Origin: Edolisoma coerulescens
Lineage: Eukaryota; Chordata; Aves; Passeriformes; Campephagidae
Length of the DNA stretch: 64,000 nucleotides
Assembly (NCBI GenBank): GCA_013397115.1
Contig: VWZW01002569.1
Coordinates: 2,347,645 to 2,411,644 of the forward strand
Reading direction: 5' to 3'
Shown: positions 12,101-25,539 of the stretch, piece after piece
Numbering within the stretch: position 1 is the first letter of the stretch
Layout: every line of letters begins with the position of its first letter
Notes under the pieces: generated by a model
Database searches by the model: none
What the model saw: only the letters and a program-made list of their open reading frames with translations
What the model was told of the DNA's origin: nothing
Made by a program: the position numbers and the translations under genes

Positions 12101-14009
12101 GTGTGTGGCTCATTTAATCAGCAATTTTGCAAGTGTTTTACTTATGTCAACAAAGAACAAATTGTTTTTAGCGTCTGGTATCTAGAATGCAGTATGCAGC
12201 ATAAATTATTCAAATCAAAGCAACATAAATCTTTGTACAGCAAAGGCAAAGCCTCAGAATTCATTGCTGTGTGTTACAGCTTTGGATAGGACAATGACCT
12301 CTAATCAAAACTCCTCAGTACAGTCCCTACACTTAAGATGCCAACTTGCCACTGAGGACCTGATTATCTATAAATTTATGGGAAGCTGCAATAACTGGTG
12401 TTTGCCTCCTGATAATGTTTTCTGACACACATCAGGAGATTCAGCTGATCTGTGTTAGAGATTATTGTACAGAAACTGCAGTTTATACGGGCAATGAGTA
12501 GACAGAAGGTCCATTTGAGACCTTTAGCTATAGACAAGCACATAAGGAAAACTGTTTCCATAGAAACATGCCCCACAGCTGTAGTTAGTATGGGAAAAAT
12601 AGTTTTATGATTATTTCAATGAAGTTCTACCTTTTGTTTTCAGTGCAAGATGTATACAATGGGTGGTTTCATAGTGTGATCTCACTGTAGCTAAGGTCTT
12701 ACATGAGAAATTCACCCTGAAGAGAAGGACACTACCTTTCCCTTATGTGTTCCTAAGAGTTTTATTAGATTGTGTGGATGGTGTCCACAGAAAAATGATT
12801 TTTATATAAAACAGTATTGCTTTGCAGAATTTATTCTCTGTACAATAAATCCTTACTTTTACATGAACTCAAAAAAAAAACTGTAAAAAAAATTTTCAGA
12901 TTAAAAAAAAGGACCAGATAAGCATCCAAGAAATGCAGGGGAGGGATGTCCAGTGATTCCAGGGGGGAATGAGTCAGGCTGAAAAAGAACTATAGGAAAA
13001 CAGAGGATGGGCATGAGTAATTCGCTAACAGGTTTGGCAATATCTTCTTTCCATTTAGGTCATTTCTGATTTAGATGGAAAATTTCCAAACAGTTCCCTG
13101 GAAATGACAAGGTTGGTGCATCTCCAAACTAGTTAATCCAAGACACTTCTAAGAGAGCTCTTGTTTCTGCTTCTTTGCTTGTCTGCAAAAGCACAAGGCA
13201 GAATCCATCTTGTGGTGGTAAGCAGACAGACCTGCACACTTAGTTGAGATTTTTCTCGCTTTCATTTCAAAAGTGTCAACAAGGCTGCAAATTTCCCCTT
13301 CCTGCCTGGCATAAGCATGGACTTTATTAGCTGCTTCTGTGTACATGTGCAAAGTGCAGAGTAATATGATGCTTGGATATTTTCTTAATGAGTTTGAAAT
13401 TAGCAGAATTGCACCAAGTCACACGATGGGCTGGGCAGTGCATTACTAGGAGCTGGGTTTTGAGCATAAGGGAATGAGCCCAGTAGACAAGAATTCAGCA
13501 CTGAATGTGTTGAAATCTGTCGCTGTGTCAGCTGTGGCACAGGTTTGGTGTGCTTATTGTAATGAGTGGTTATTTGTTTATTCTGTCTATTCCAAACAGG
13601 ATTGAAATCACATCCTCCTCGACAAATTTTGTTTGTAGACTTCATACCCAAGCAAAACCAGGGCAAGATGAACAGATCTGTCTTAATGTCTCTGAATGGC
13701 ATATTTTCCAGAAACTATGTTCTGTACAGTGAAGGAAGACAGAGTCAGATGAAAGATATTTAGATGATAGGACATAATAACTTACGGAACAGGAGGAGAG
13801 GTTCTTAAGTTAGATATTATCCCACATACTGCATAAAGGAGCTGTGTTTCAGGGGCTCCATATGCCCACCAGCAGTCTCTGTATCATCCTAAGTGTTAAA
13901 GGTAGAGGCTTAAGCTAGTGCTTAAAAGTCGATGTTGTCCACACGCCTAAATGACTCAGTCCTGCTTTAAAAGCGATGTCCGACAATCCACCAACTCAAT
14001 AAAACTTAC
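12101..14009. other. Non-coding sequence, no gene seen
   Basis: The sequence is AT-rich with poly-A runs near 12870-12910. Open frames reach at most 100 codons (minus strand, 13400-13702) and have no recognisable features. Confidence 0.55.
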
Positions 14010-14169
14010 GTTTATAAATCCCAGGCAACTGATGTGAAAGCTGCTTTGGTGGAACGCGTACCATTTCTGCCATTTTAGGCAAGTAACTTCAAAATCTATG
14101 TCGATTAATGGCAAGAAGAGGCAAGAGATGGCTTTATATTCGCTAATCGTACAAGATCCCACAATAGCA
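14010..14169 (-). other. Exon-like or conserved 160-bp block, minus strand
   Basis: On the minus strand a pyrimidine-rich tract ends in TTTTCTGTAG (plus 14170-14179). It is followed by 160 bases and then a perfect GTAAGT donor (plus ACTTAC, 14004-14009). Only one of the three frames is open, giving 53 codons after one leading base; it includes the segments ISEYKAISC, CLKWQKWYAFH and SSFHISCLGF. I recognise no family. The block keeps about five CpGs (two at ACGCGT, others at GTCGAT, TCGCTA and ATCGTA), whereas flanking sequence has almost none. That suggests selection, either as an exon of a minus-strand transcript or as a conserved non-coding element. No partner exon was found. Confidence 0.35.
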
Positions 14170-15504
14170 CTACAGAAAAAGGAAAAGAAAAAATAATTGT
14201 GTAACATTTTGTGCACTATTTTAGCAATAACATAGTAAGATCATACCAGTATGAATTTGTTTGGCTGCAGAGCATTTGAAAAAGTACTTTAATAAAAAAT
14301 AACTTAATAATCCACCATTCACATGTACCAGCCAAAAAAAAAAAATCTACTCCCACATGCCTCCAAAGCACTTCCAAAGAAAAAGTTCTTTCCAAAACAG
14401 GAATCACTAGCTTAGTCATTTTCTTTTCAAGTTTGCAATATGAACCATCTTGGCTTCCCAACAACTGCTGCAAGGCTTCAAGAAGATTTTCCTCATAGCA
14501 TTTAATTTGTTAATAGGATTTGCATGCACCCTTCCAAAGAAGTATCAAGAAGTATCATTGTTCGTGATGGCCAGACAAGGAGAAGAATATTTGTGTCATA
14601 CAAAATCTATCCGTGTTCTCCCCACTGAGAAATAATTACATGTTCAAAACTTAGAGAGGTGGAAGAGTCAGCTCAGATTCCACCTAAGTCTGTAGGATTA
14701 ATCTCCATGTCAATTCTAATGGTACAAAAGATCTGAGTGTAATTTCCTCTTTTGCCTTGCGGTATACCAGATTGCAGAAGATTGCATGTATTATTTTAAG
14801 GTTCTCCAGAGAAAATTTTGCTGGGCTTCCCTACAAGGACTTTCAACCACAGTACAGCTTTTAAGGGGAAAAGCATTGGAAGAAACAGAAACCAAGAACT
14901 TAAGGAGTATAGGAAGCAAGTTGCAGAGCAGGAAGAGGTGATAAAAGAGGGAGCAAATTCATGACGGTATCTGAAAATGACAGAGGAAATCTTGGACTGA
15001 TTAAAGGAAAAAGCAAAATTACCACTGACTCTTCCAGGAGAAAAATTTGTGCTGCAAGGGAGAACTGTCAATAAAATCAGGAGTCTGAGTTACATCAGCA
15101 AGCTGAATTGCCACATTTTCATACAAACTTGAGTGCCACAAGCTGATGCTGGTAGATGCTCAGAAGAAGGGAGTTGCGGTGAACAGGGTCAATGTAAACA
15201 ACTATTGCTGGCGGCAGAATCACCAAATACAGAAATTTTGATAAAAGGTGAAAACAGACATAGTTTTAACTTGGAGATTCTGAGTGCAGGCAAGGCATAA
15301 TCTTGTCCTCACTGTAGGCTGACAGGATTGCAGGAGCTACAAGGTAACATTTCTAAGAGACCCAACCTGCTCAGGAGCCTCAGCCGTTGGTCTGGGCATG
15401 GCAGAACCTTTTGTTCAATGCAGAGGAGCCTCAGCCCACAGCTCCAGCCTCTCCCGCCTTAAAAACTGCTGTGTCACAACAGAGATATCTTTGGCTGCTT
15501 GTTT

Positions 15505-15505
15505 N
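15505..15505. other. Ambiguous base (N)
   Basis: A single N lies in GTTTNAAGG. It is an unresolved base in the assembly, not a scaffold gap of normal size. Confidence 0.95.
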
Positions 15506-18109
15506 AAGGAAAAGAAAAGAAGGGGCTCTGTAAATTGAATCAGAAAGCAATGAGTATTTCTTAAGCTTCTGAAATCAGTTCAAGCATTTGGGCAAAGCTG
15601 ACACAGCTAGAGGCTTCTTAGAGAGCCACAGCAAAAGGGGACTTTATCCCCATGAAGCACATGTGTCAGTCCCCCACCATGGGGAGAGATGGGAAACGGC
15701 CAGTGAGTTCCATGGTCCTTTCACCAAGCCTTCCCCTTGCTTTCTATTTTGACTGTGTTGCAGGGGTCCATTTTAACGTGCTGGTTTTATTGTTTTGCTT
15801 TGGTTTGTTATTTGGACTGCTCGCCTGGCTGCTGAAGAGAGAGAGAGACTTAAGACAGGCAAATCCGTTTTGCATCAATAACAGAACCTCACATTTCTAA
15901 AAGAAGGAAAACAACTGCTTTTTGAAAACAAGGCTGTACTTTTTTGTCTGTTGGTTCCTACAGAATGGTTATCAAGCCAAAGGAGTCCTGGTGATCGTGT
16001 TTTGCCAGCACAGACAGAACAAAGGATTATTAAAAATAATATAAACTGATGACATATGTTACCAGTATTAAAATTGATGCACATTCCCGTGTAGCTTAGG
16101 GGGAGCCAGGAGCTGGATTTTATCTTTAAAAAAGTCAGAAAATAAAAGCAAACTGTTTCAGTCTTATAACAGGGAGGTATTTCTTTCTGTCTGCTTGGAG
16201 AGAAGAGGTTGGGGGAAGCAAGGTTTGGTTTGGATAAAACTCAGGCAATCTCCCTCCCCCTGCCAAGTAGGTCCAGTTTGACACAGGTACTTCTGTGAAT
16301 ATTTTCCCCTCTAAAAGGTTATGAACTAAAGCCAGGAGCAACCAGATGTCTGTCAAAAAGTAGCGGGATCAGACCTACCATTTTCAGACACAAAACCACA
16401 TTTCATATAATATTTTAATATCGAGTACTAAAATCTTTCAATAGTGGTGGCATTTAGATGTTGCAGCCAGAAATTCGGATCCTTTTGTCCCAGTCATAAG
16501 AAAAAAAATTGCACAAAAAGCCACTTCTGCTTCAGAAAGCTCTCCCACCTAGCCTTTGACTTCTGTACCATCACAAGCAGTTCAAAACTGTTCACTGAGG
16601 TCTTTCCTCATGTTGCCCCTTAACCCATGCTCACCCGGTCTTTTGCTTGGTCTGGGAATCTTCAAATGAGCCCAGGTTTGCAGTTTCACTCTACTCGTGA
16701 CCTTACAGTTCCCACAAAGCAAAGGAACTTGTTTGTAATGCTCACACATTATGCTGGGATGGTGCCCTGTCAACACATGCAGCGTTATGGACTGGAAAAT
16801 CCAAATACAGTTTGCAAAGCCATTGGAGGTTTTCCACAGAGTACTTGCTAGGGCCTCTCCTAATTGAATTTGCCAAAATTCACATGAACTCAGATTTAAT
16901 CCAATCAGTTCTACATCACATGTCTTTCAACATTGACAAAATATTTTTTTCTAATTGCGAGTCTCTTATGGAACCAAATGAATCAGAAAGGGATTTAAAT
17001 GAAAACCAGTCCAGATTGTTCTACACTTTAACCTTACATCTGTGCTTAATTAGGATGCTCAATTTCCCTAAACTCAAGTCATAAAATGGAAGTAATCTGT
17101 GGCCTGTTTGTCAGTCATTATAGGGCAGCAGACCTGCAAATCAGGGCAGGCTCAAATTCACAGGATCCTGTTCAACGCAGCCATTGAAGGAAACATGGGA
17201 GATGTTATTGTGCAGCAGGCTGGAAGGAAGCCGGGAGAAAAGTTTGCTGAGAAAGACACGTGTGAATTACCTGTGTGCTGAGAATGCGGCTGAACCTTGA
17301 AAGAAGGGAGCAAACGAATGTGCAGAACATGTGTGATTATTTAAGCTCCCCCATTCTGGCCACGTGAGGCTCTTATGGAAGGCCTGATAGCTGGTGCTGG
17401 GCAGTATCTTCAGCACAAAAAAGGCAGCAGCCTCCTCTTCACATCTAAACTCTTCTTTTAATAGTGTCAGCACCTTTGGCTGGTATAAGCTTTGAAGGTG
17501 TAATTTTGAGACATTACAATGTCCTCCGTGGGTGCACCGCTACCCCAGCCCTGCTCTCTGGTCCTGGTCCTGCACACCACGTGGGCCATTCATCTTTCCC
17601 TCCTGATGCAGTCATGTGAGGGGCTGTCCCATAGAGCTGAGCAAGTAAAATTCCCCATAACCCTTTCCAAGGGCTTTTCTAAGGATCAGGATCATTTTCC
17701 TGGCTCAGTCTTGCAGTCCAGTCCCACATACCAGCTGAGACTGCAGCAAAGGGCTGGCATCTCCTGGAAAGGCTTTGTTGGTCTTGCTGCATAGAGCAGT
17801 GTCCTTGAACACCTTTGCTCCTTGCAGATAGCAAAAGTAGCTGCAATTAACCCTCATCCTTAAAAGTGTGAGAAAGCCTTGTCATCTAGAGTTGTTTAAG
17901 ATGCGCTATCCAGGACTATGGCAAATCACTTGAGGAACAATAAACCCTACCCCACACACCAAGGTCTGTCATCATTCATTTCAAACATGCACTTCAGAGT
18001 GTTGCTGTTATGTTGTTTTTTGACATCTTGAGATCTGCATGAGAAATCCCTGTGGACGTGCTGTAAATCCATATCTACAGCAGTAAGTTTTCATTGCATC
18101 AGTGTTATT

Positions 18110-18142
18110 AAATATATATATGCACTTATATATATATTATTT
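18110..18142. repeat. Interrupted (TA)n microsatellite
   Basis: Two short TA runs are separated by TGCACT. The unit is an imperfect, probably polymorphic, dinucleotide repeat. Confidence 0.7.
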
Positions 18143-20381
18143 GGCAATGCTGAATGAACAATTGGCCTTTAACTCCTCCTAGACTATTAGGTCGTACTAT
18201 AGGTCAGTGGAAAAGTAATTTTCCCTAGATTTGTAATAAGGTCTGGGATTTGACCTATGACCCCAATGTCACAAGGTATTCATTATCTCCACACAGATGA
18301 TATACAGGCAAAGAAACATATATTTTTTATAGAACTGGAAGAATTATATTTGATGGATATATTTTATTAGATGGACTTTATTACCTGGATAAACTCAATT
18401 AGCAGACCTCATTAATTTTGAAAATGTAACTTATTTACATTGAGTTATTCTTCTTGTGACCATTAGCATTCAAAATGTATAAACTGGAGCTCAGGGCACA
18501 GTTGAGTTTTTTTGGTTCAATGGCCAAATGAAAAAAAACATGAAGGAAGAAAAAATCTAACAAGAACAGAAAAATTATTTGTATAGATGCAGAATGCTTA
18601 ATTTAACATGGTATTAAACCTTTTTTTCCTGGTTCTTAAGTTAATATTTTCTCTTTCATTTTTAAAAAATACTCAAAATGTCATTTCCTAATGAGAAGCT
18701 GAAATGTTTTGCTTCCAAAGCAAGAGAAACTAGCACTTTTGGGGTTTGGAGGTTGTTTGCTTTATCTTTATGGAGTAAATAGTTTCAATCTCCTGGCTGT
18801 GGACTCAGGAAACAATTTCACTAGTCTATGAAAAGCTTCTGCCCACACTGACTACCCCTATTTGCAGGAAAAGAGTAGTGACATGTAGTAAGCAGAATGT
18901 AAAAGGCTAAAGACATAATTGAAAGATATCTGCATAAAGTATACCCATACCAAAACAGACAAGTTGCAGGAGCTTTTGAGAGGTAAAACCTGAGCCTGTG
19001 GACCACTTGTCCGTATTGTAATGTCCCTCAGCTGATTCCCAGGTGCAATTCTGCCACAGCCATAAAAATCCACCCTCTGCATGGCAGATGCCTCTGCCTC
19101 TCTCCTTACCACGAAAGGGGAGTGAGAGGCCATCAGCAGATTATGAGGTTCATTTTCTAATCTTAGGCTTCTTAATTGGGTGTCTGGATTGAGCTATGAT
19201 TGGAGAGAGATAAAACTCCACCTGAGACCAAGCCACCACACATGGGAGTGCAACAGTTGGAGGAGGCTGCAGAGGGTGACCCCCCTGTTGTCGCTGCCGC
19301 CCCTGGTGCAGGGGGAGTCCAGGCAATGTGCCCAGGCCAGGTGTCTGACATGGATGTGGTTAGAGTTGGCTGAGGTGAATCCCATCCACCTGCATCCTGG
19401 AAAGTCTCTGGTGACTGCATTAGCACAGAGCTCAATACCCAGGATGAAGCTCCCCTGAGCTCACCTCTCCCAGTTCCTGCGCCCCACAGCTGCTGTGAGC
19501 AGCAAGGTGGGAGACCCTCAGCAGAGGGAAAGCTCCCAGGGGTGTACAGGGTCTGATTATGGCTATATTAGGAAGAAAGGGACATAAGACAACAGTATTC
19601 CTGCTGTCTTCCACTGCAGAGCACCTCCTCTGAGAGCTTCTCTAGGCAGCTGTAGTTAAGAACAGCCATTAGTGGCCACTGGCTTGGCTGGGGACTGGCA
19701 GTGGGGTGGCAATGCAGCATGAATAACCAACCCTCTGACGCTGAGGATCCAGCCCCTAGGGCAAGGTGCACTACTCTGTTGTCAGCATCATGAAGCAGCT
19801 TTTATTTTGAGACTGAGCTACTTGTGTGTCCATCCACTGAATTTCTGTTAAAAGACTAAACCTGCTTGGGGATAAAAATCCATTACAAGTGAGAAGCAAT
19901 TTACAGTAGAGAATTGACCTATAAAACCAACACATTTCCATTGCACTAATCCAAAACATATTTCAGGTCTGCAGTCCGAAAAAAGTCTTGTTAAAATGAC
20001 CAGGCTGTTAAAATTATGGGTTTAGTGCAGCAAGCCTGTATATTTTAACAGAATTTTCCTGTTTTGGGCTGTAGTCCTAGGAAATTTTCTAATACAGTGA
20101 CCTCATTCCTCAAAAAACAGTGGGAGGTTTAAAAGTAAGGAACATCCCTGGGACTTCAGAGCAAGCAGCTTACAAGTCTCCCTGCCTTTCAGATTTCTCC
20201 CCCTCCTGCTCATTTCTGCATCATCTCTCATCCTGTCCTTTACACCTGGAACATTTTGGCCTCTTTCTATCTGCCAAATATTTTCCCTTCTCCATTTCAA
20301 ATTCCTCCCTAACTCACTAACTCACTTCCTTCTGACTTCTTGGATCTGGGGCCCCATTTTCCCACACTGAAGCTCACTCAC

Positions 20382-20747
20382 TCAGGGAGAGAAAGCCAGA
20401 CGGCCAGTGCCTGTGCTCTGCAGTCGCCTCTCAAAGCCCAGGCTACGTGCACACACGCACAGTGACTTGGAAGATGACTCCCAGCAGTCAGGACAGGGGT
20501 GTTTCATGTTATCCCAGATTATTAAACTCTTTTTTTTCAGGAGGGTGTCCACAGTATTTGAACTAGGATCCTCCAGTCCTTGTGTAGAAGTCAGAGGCTT
20601 GGAGAAGGGAAGAGCAGCATCCATATTTTTGGGAAAGTCATCTTCAGTTCCTGAGGGCTCCAGGTCCTGTTCCAGAGCCCACTGAACTCTGTGAAAGGAA
20701 TTCAGTGGGCTTTTGGGCACTATGGCAGAAGGGTTGCATCTCAGCAC
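20382..20747 (-). other. 121-codon open frame judged non-coding
   Basis: This frame is one of the longer minus-strand frames. It has no recognisable domain, no splice partner and no supporting context. Its length is within chance expectation for the window. It abuts the CR1-type terminal repeat at 20745. I record it only so the stretch is accounted for. Confidence 0.3.
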
Positions 20748-20763
20748 AGAATCACAGAATCAC
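20745..20763 (-). mobile_element. CR1-type terminal repeat remnant
   Basis: CACAGAATCACAGAATCAC is the reverse-strand form of the octamer-like repeats that end avian CR1 LINEs. It may be the 3' terminus of the CR1 copy whose ORF2 fragment begins near 21100, with most of the reverse transcriptase and 3' UTR deleted between them. That link is inference. Confidence 0.45.
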
Positions 20764-21099
20764 CGAGAAACAATAAACTTCTGTTGTGCAAAGGAGTTCT
20801 TCCCCAATAAACTATTTAGTGGAAAACATCTCCACAAGCTGAAGAGGTTCTCAGTGACCACTGGGAAGCCCCTGTGTGTTTGTGCTTATTTTATTCAACG
20901 AGTATAGAAATGCAACTTCAACTTAAATCCATTCCTATTTTTTCCTCTTCCTATCCCCTTCTTCCAAATGTTGCAGTCATCAGTACTTCAGACATTATAA
21001 AAGGTGGTAAACATGAAAGATTTTATAATAAAACAAATCATGACTGTGACAGAATACTTCATAGCAACCTATTTTATTAGCATACAGATTATATTGCAC

Positions 21100-21900
21100 A
21101 AGGGTGAGATTCAGCAAAGAGGTAAAGTCACCTATCTCAGCCTTGTCTGTGTCCACTGTCACTAATTCACTCTTCCCACTCTGCGATGGGCAATCATTTT
21201 CCTTGTTCAACATTTCACTCCCAGTGTGGCTGGAGACACCCTCCCTATTTTCCCTGATGTCACTCAGAAGCATTATTTCTAGGCAAGGTTGGGTTTTCCT
21301 GTCACCATCCCTACCTATTTCTCTATTCCTCTTTTGTAGCACATCCCTGCTTCCACCACCTGTATGATGCCTTTTTGCATTGGAGGTCCACCGTGAGCTC
21401 CCTGCTTACTCAAAGGAGTCTTCTGATGTCTGCCTGCCTTAGTGAGTACTAGAGTGAACTGTTCTTTTGCTCAGAGAATGCTTGAAAGCATGTCTCTTTG
21501 AAAGCATGCCAGCTCTTCTGAACTCCTCTGCTTTTCAGAGCTGTGTCCACTGGGATCCCACTTGCCAGTTTTCTAAATAAGCTGAAATCTGCTCTCCTAA
21601 AGTCCAACATCTGCTCTCTGTTACTCTTCTTCCTCACTCCCTGCAAGACCTCCCACCCCACCAGTTGTTGGTTCACACATCCCCAACCCATTCTCCCTTG
21701 TCACTGAATAGCAGACGTGGTTGTCCCTGGTTGTGCTCCCGTTGTGCTTATTTCAAGAAGTTATGCCTGATGCCCTCCAGAAACCTCCTGTGCTGCTGGT
21801 GTTCCACACTTCTCTTCCAGTAGATGTCAGGAAGGTTAAACTCCTCTGTGAGAAGCAGGATCTGTTCTTCAGGCCTCTACCCCAACCCATAGGCTCTTCG
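21100..21900 (-). mobile_element. CR1 LINE ORF2 fragment (endonuclease to RT start), degraded
   Basis: Read on the minus strand, about 21852-21814 encodes TEEFNLPDIYW, an eroded form of the CR1 endonuclease motif GDFN.PDI.W. Downstream on the same strand, 21691-21449 encodes ADFSLFRKLASGIP, then VDTALKSRGVQKSWHAFK. This matches the CR1 linker pattern ADF.LFR.L...IPWD..L..KGVQ..W..FK. Around 21300-21120 a segment ending LVTVDTDKAEI resembles the conserved T.D.EKAE.LN stretch just before the reverse transcriptase. The order is right for CR1, but frames change and stops intervene, so it cannot make a working protein. It is 5'-truncated or diverged beyond about 22000 and lacks the RT core. Confidence 0.8.
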
Positions 21901-22059
21901 CTATCCATCATCCATCCCACTGAAGAGATCCTTATTCCCAGGCTGATCCTTCGCAGTGAGAGCAAGCCCCTTACATCCTCATCTTCCCTGCCAGTCTCCC
22001 CTGGAGAGCTGGTACCAGCCCATGGCAGCCACCCCCGGCGTGCAGGCTGACCCATCACT

Positions 22060-25000
22060 TCTCAGTTATTCCAACAACATTGCAGTTAAATGGGGAAAAA
22101 AGTCTTCTAGTTTTCAATCTTGGTGCAGCACCTTGGGTTCTTTTTTAGGTCTGTACCTGCAGACAGGGGCTCAGGAAGCAGAAATACCTGTGTGCTTTGG
22201 GTATGACAGGAGGACCCAGCACCCACCACAGCTCTTGTGGCCAACAACTGGCCTCTGCCTTGAAGAAAGCACAGACACCACAAAGCACTGGCAGCAGCAG
22301 GGTTAGTTTGGGGACAGGGGCATTCTGCAGGGGTCTGTACCTGTTCCCCTTGCATCTCCCCCACAGTTCCTCCATGGCTTTGCTCCTGTCAAGGGGGATA
22401 AGGATGGCACCAGGATGTGTAAAGCTAGAGAGGTCCAGCAATGTTCAGGGGCAGTTGGAGAGGTCATTTGCTGCGTGATGAGAGTCTGGGGCTGAATAAT
22501 TCCAAGCTGACCAGTCTGCTGGAGTCAGCAGAGACCTTAGAGAAGCACAGGCTGCGCTATCAAACCACTGTTTCCTCCACACTCCAAAGCATGCAGTACG
22601 CCTTTCTGTCAAAGAGCTCTGAACATCTCACCCTCTCAAATGGATAACAAATGTGTTTGATTATGTGGCAAAGCAGACTTTCAGATGTTGACAAAGCCTT
22701 GTTAATCAGGAGAGCAGGGCTCTATCTTCAGAGATACACCATGTACAAGGAGAAATTTCAGCACCTCATTAGAAAAATAAATTAGTGTCTTCTCTGAGCT
22801 TGTGGCATGGGCAAAACATATCCTCATATGGATAAGCAAAACCTCTTGATGAGATGGGCGTCATAGCTTTGCCATGATTTCACCACACGAGAGTAAAATG
22901 GCCATTCCAAACTGACACAAATCAAAGTTTTATGCTACCCTAGGGCATGTTCTGCCTCCCCTTCTTCTTGTGATGATCTCCATCAGATCATATAATTTAA
23001 CATAACACAAAATGTGGACCTCTTGACACAGATCACCTCCTGTACCCGAGGAGGGACACTTCTAATTTATACCAGATTGCTTCAGACTACATGTCAGCGG
23101 AGGGCCAGCCAAGCACAGGTGTGCCTCACACTGTCCAAAAATGCCTTTTCCTATTCTCCTTCTTTCCACCCAAGCAGCAGAAGATGTGGGAGGGAGCTGG
23201 CAGCACCTCTCTGCACCAGCTGAGTGTGATGCCAAGCCCCAGTTAACGCACTCAAGGGTCACATCCAAGATGTTCTGTACAGCAGTGAAAGGAAAAAGAA
23301 TCTGCTATTTTACTTAAGGAAAGAGCCACACATCAGCAGGAAAAAAAAAAAGAGAAAACTTCAGAACTAAATGCATGAAAATGTTTAATATATTGCCAGA
23401 ATGTCAATGAAAATTAAGCACATTCCAAGGAATCTAGAGAAAATGATCCCTTTGAGTCAAACATTAATAAAAGTCTGCAGTGATATAGAGATGATCTCAT
23501 GCTCATGGTTATTTCCCGTTTGCAGTTTTTTTCTTGGTATAGTTTTGTGGGGGTTTTTTAACTCCCAGATGTTGTAAAGTTAATTACACAATCACTTGTG
23601 TATTACAAAAAAAAAAGCATAAATAATACTGGATACATGAGTCACAACAACGCAGCACAGAATGAAGGAAAATGATCGTCCGAAAAAAGCAATCTATATG
23701 TAGTTCCAGAGCTGAAATTCTTCAGTATTCTTCAGGCAGATCCTGCTTTTTGCAAGGGAGAAATTTTCAGCTCAGGTTGAAAATTGCTGGGAGCCTCTTC
23801 TGTGCACAATCTGGGAGAGCAGAAGAACCCCAGCTGGAAAGTAGTGCTTGCCAGTGAAGGGCAGTATAAATGCAAACACATCTAGAGGAGAGTCCTTTGC
23901 AGATCAGTACATCATAAACCCTCTGCTCATTGTGCACAGCAAGATGTAAGAAGCTGTGTCTTTTAAGGGCCAATTGTTTTGGGAAAAACATGCACTTGAG
24001 TAGCACTGGCATCCATGCAACGCATAACTGTGCCACCAGCTTGGTGCTGGGGATGTATCGAGTGACTCAGCACAACTGCACGTTTCCAGGATTTGAGCAT
24101 ATAAATATGTGTGTGCAGGTTCACAGTAATATTTGGAAAGTGTAGATGTTCCTCCCCTTTTTAAAAAATTGATGCATTACTAGTTACTTAAAAATACATT
24201 CAGCTGGCTTCAAAACAGCATTCGAGCTCTTCAGCCTCCTTCCTCCTTCAAAAATATTCGTGTTCACTTCCTCACTGGAAAGAGTATACCTGTGAGCAAA
24301 GACCAAAGAGATCAGCCACCGACTTACTCACTTTAGAGAAAACACTCTGCTTGTTGAAAGACAGCCAGCCATCCAGGTTTGGGCTATGCTGTACATTGGG
24401 TTTTGGGCTGTAACATATGACTGAGCCTCTTGCTTAAGGATCCCAACCAGGCAAGTCACTAAATACCCGTCACAGCAGACAGGGAATGATTCTCACGCTG
24501 GAAAGTGGTGTCACCTGCCATCGATGGAAAGGTGCTTGTGTGTAAATAGCAAAAGAGAGGACAGATTTAATGTAAGTCAAATACTGGAGATAGATAATAG
24601 GGATCTGATGGTAGCATCTGGCCTTTGGTGATAGCATTAAAATTAGGAGATAGTTTGTCTAATAAGTACTGGTGAAAGTGAAGGGATTTCTATGAAATAA
24701 TAATTCATAGATTCAGAGAACTGGAGGCATAGAGTTGTCATTTCATTTCTTGACAACCGTTTTCTGCTTTTTACTGTCTTGCTTCTAAAGGCTAATGGGT
24801 CATATTTTGGCACAGAGGATGACAGTTCACTACCTCCGACTGTTTGTAGTTAACTCTTTGACTCTGCCACAAGGGCTTGGGGGATTACTTTGTAAAACAG
24901 ATTTTTAAAAATATTTCTTACTACATTTGTCAGGTGATGAGACATTTTATTAACTTTCTTGCTATGAATTTTTATCAGGCCAATGAGGAATATTCATTCC

Positions 25001-25539
25001 TAAGGGGTTTAAACTAATAAAATTGTAAAATGAAAAGCTGTAACAAGTGCTTCATCTCTTGATTGCTATGTTTTTAAAACAGAATCTCATCTTGTAACTA
25101 ATCCTAACTATTTCTGCTTTTGAAAATACTTAGGTTTTCCTTTGTTGCACTGTGTATTTTAAAGCCCTGACACCTGGAATCCTGTGAATATGTAGGAAAA
25201 AAAGTTTCATCTCAAAACCAAAATGAAATTCTCCAAGCGTTATATAAAGAAATATATAAACCTGTGATTGATGTAGGTTCCTAAACGGACCGGTTTTAGA
25301 GCCAAGAGGAATTGTTGTGATTGTCTCACTACTATCCATATAATTGAGCCTCCAAAACTTCCCTTTATTAATTTGTGCTTCAAGATTAAAAACTGTACTT
25401 GCAGCAGAGTGGCTCTTTTTAAAGAAATATTTCATTTTGATTTAAAAATCTTCATTAATGAAGAATCCAGCACAATTCTTTGTAAATCATTCCAAATGAT
25501 TAATTATCCCTGCTGCTAAGAATATGCACCTTCTTTTTT
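22060..25539. other. Non-coding sequence, no gene seen
   Basis: Bases 22100-22650 may be unrecognised flank of the CR1 copy. The rest is AT-rich unique sequence with poly-A near 23340 and 23608. No frame exceeds about 116 codons. A faint CR1-terminus-like AATTCATAGATTCAGAGAA at about 24702 is too weak to call. Confidence 0.5.

Larger units (their letters stand above)
14170..20744. other. Non-coding unique sequence, no gene seen
   Basis: Frames here are all below about 92 codons with no recognisable domain. An ambiguous base lies at 15505 and a TA-rich microsatellite at 18110-18142. Parts at 17500-17800 and 19200-19770 are more GC-rich but show neither a CpG island nor splice-paired exons. 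Confidence 0.55.

Noticed and set aside
24700..24730. AATTCATAGATTCAGAGAA as a minus-strand CR1 end
   Set aside because: Too few matching bases and no adjoining CR1 sequence.
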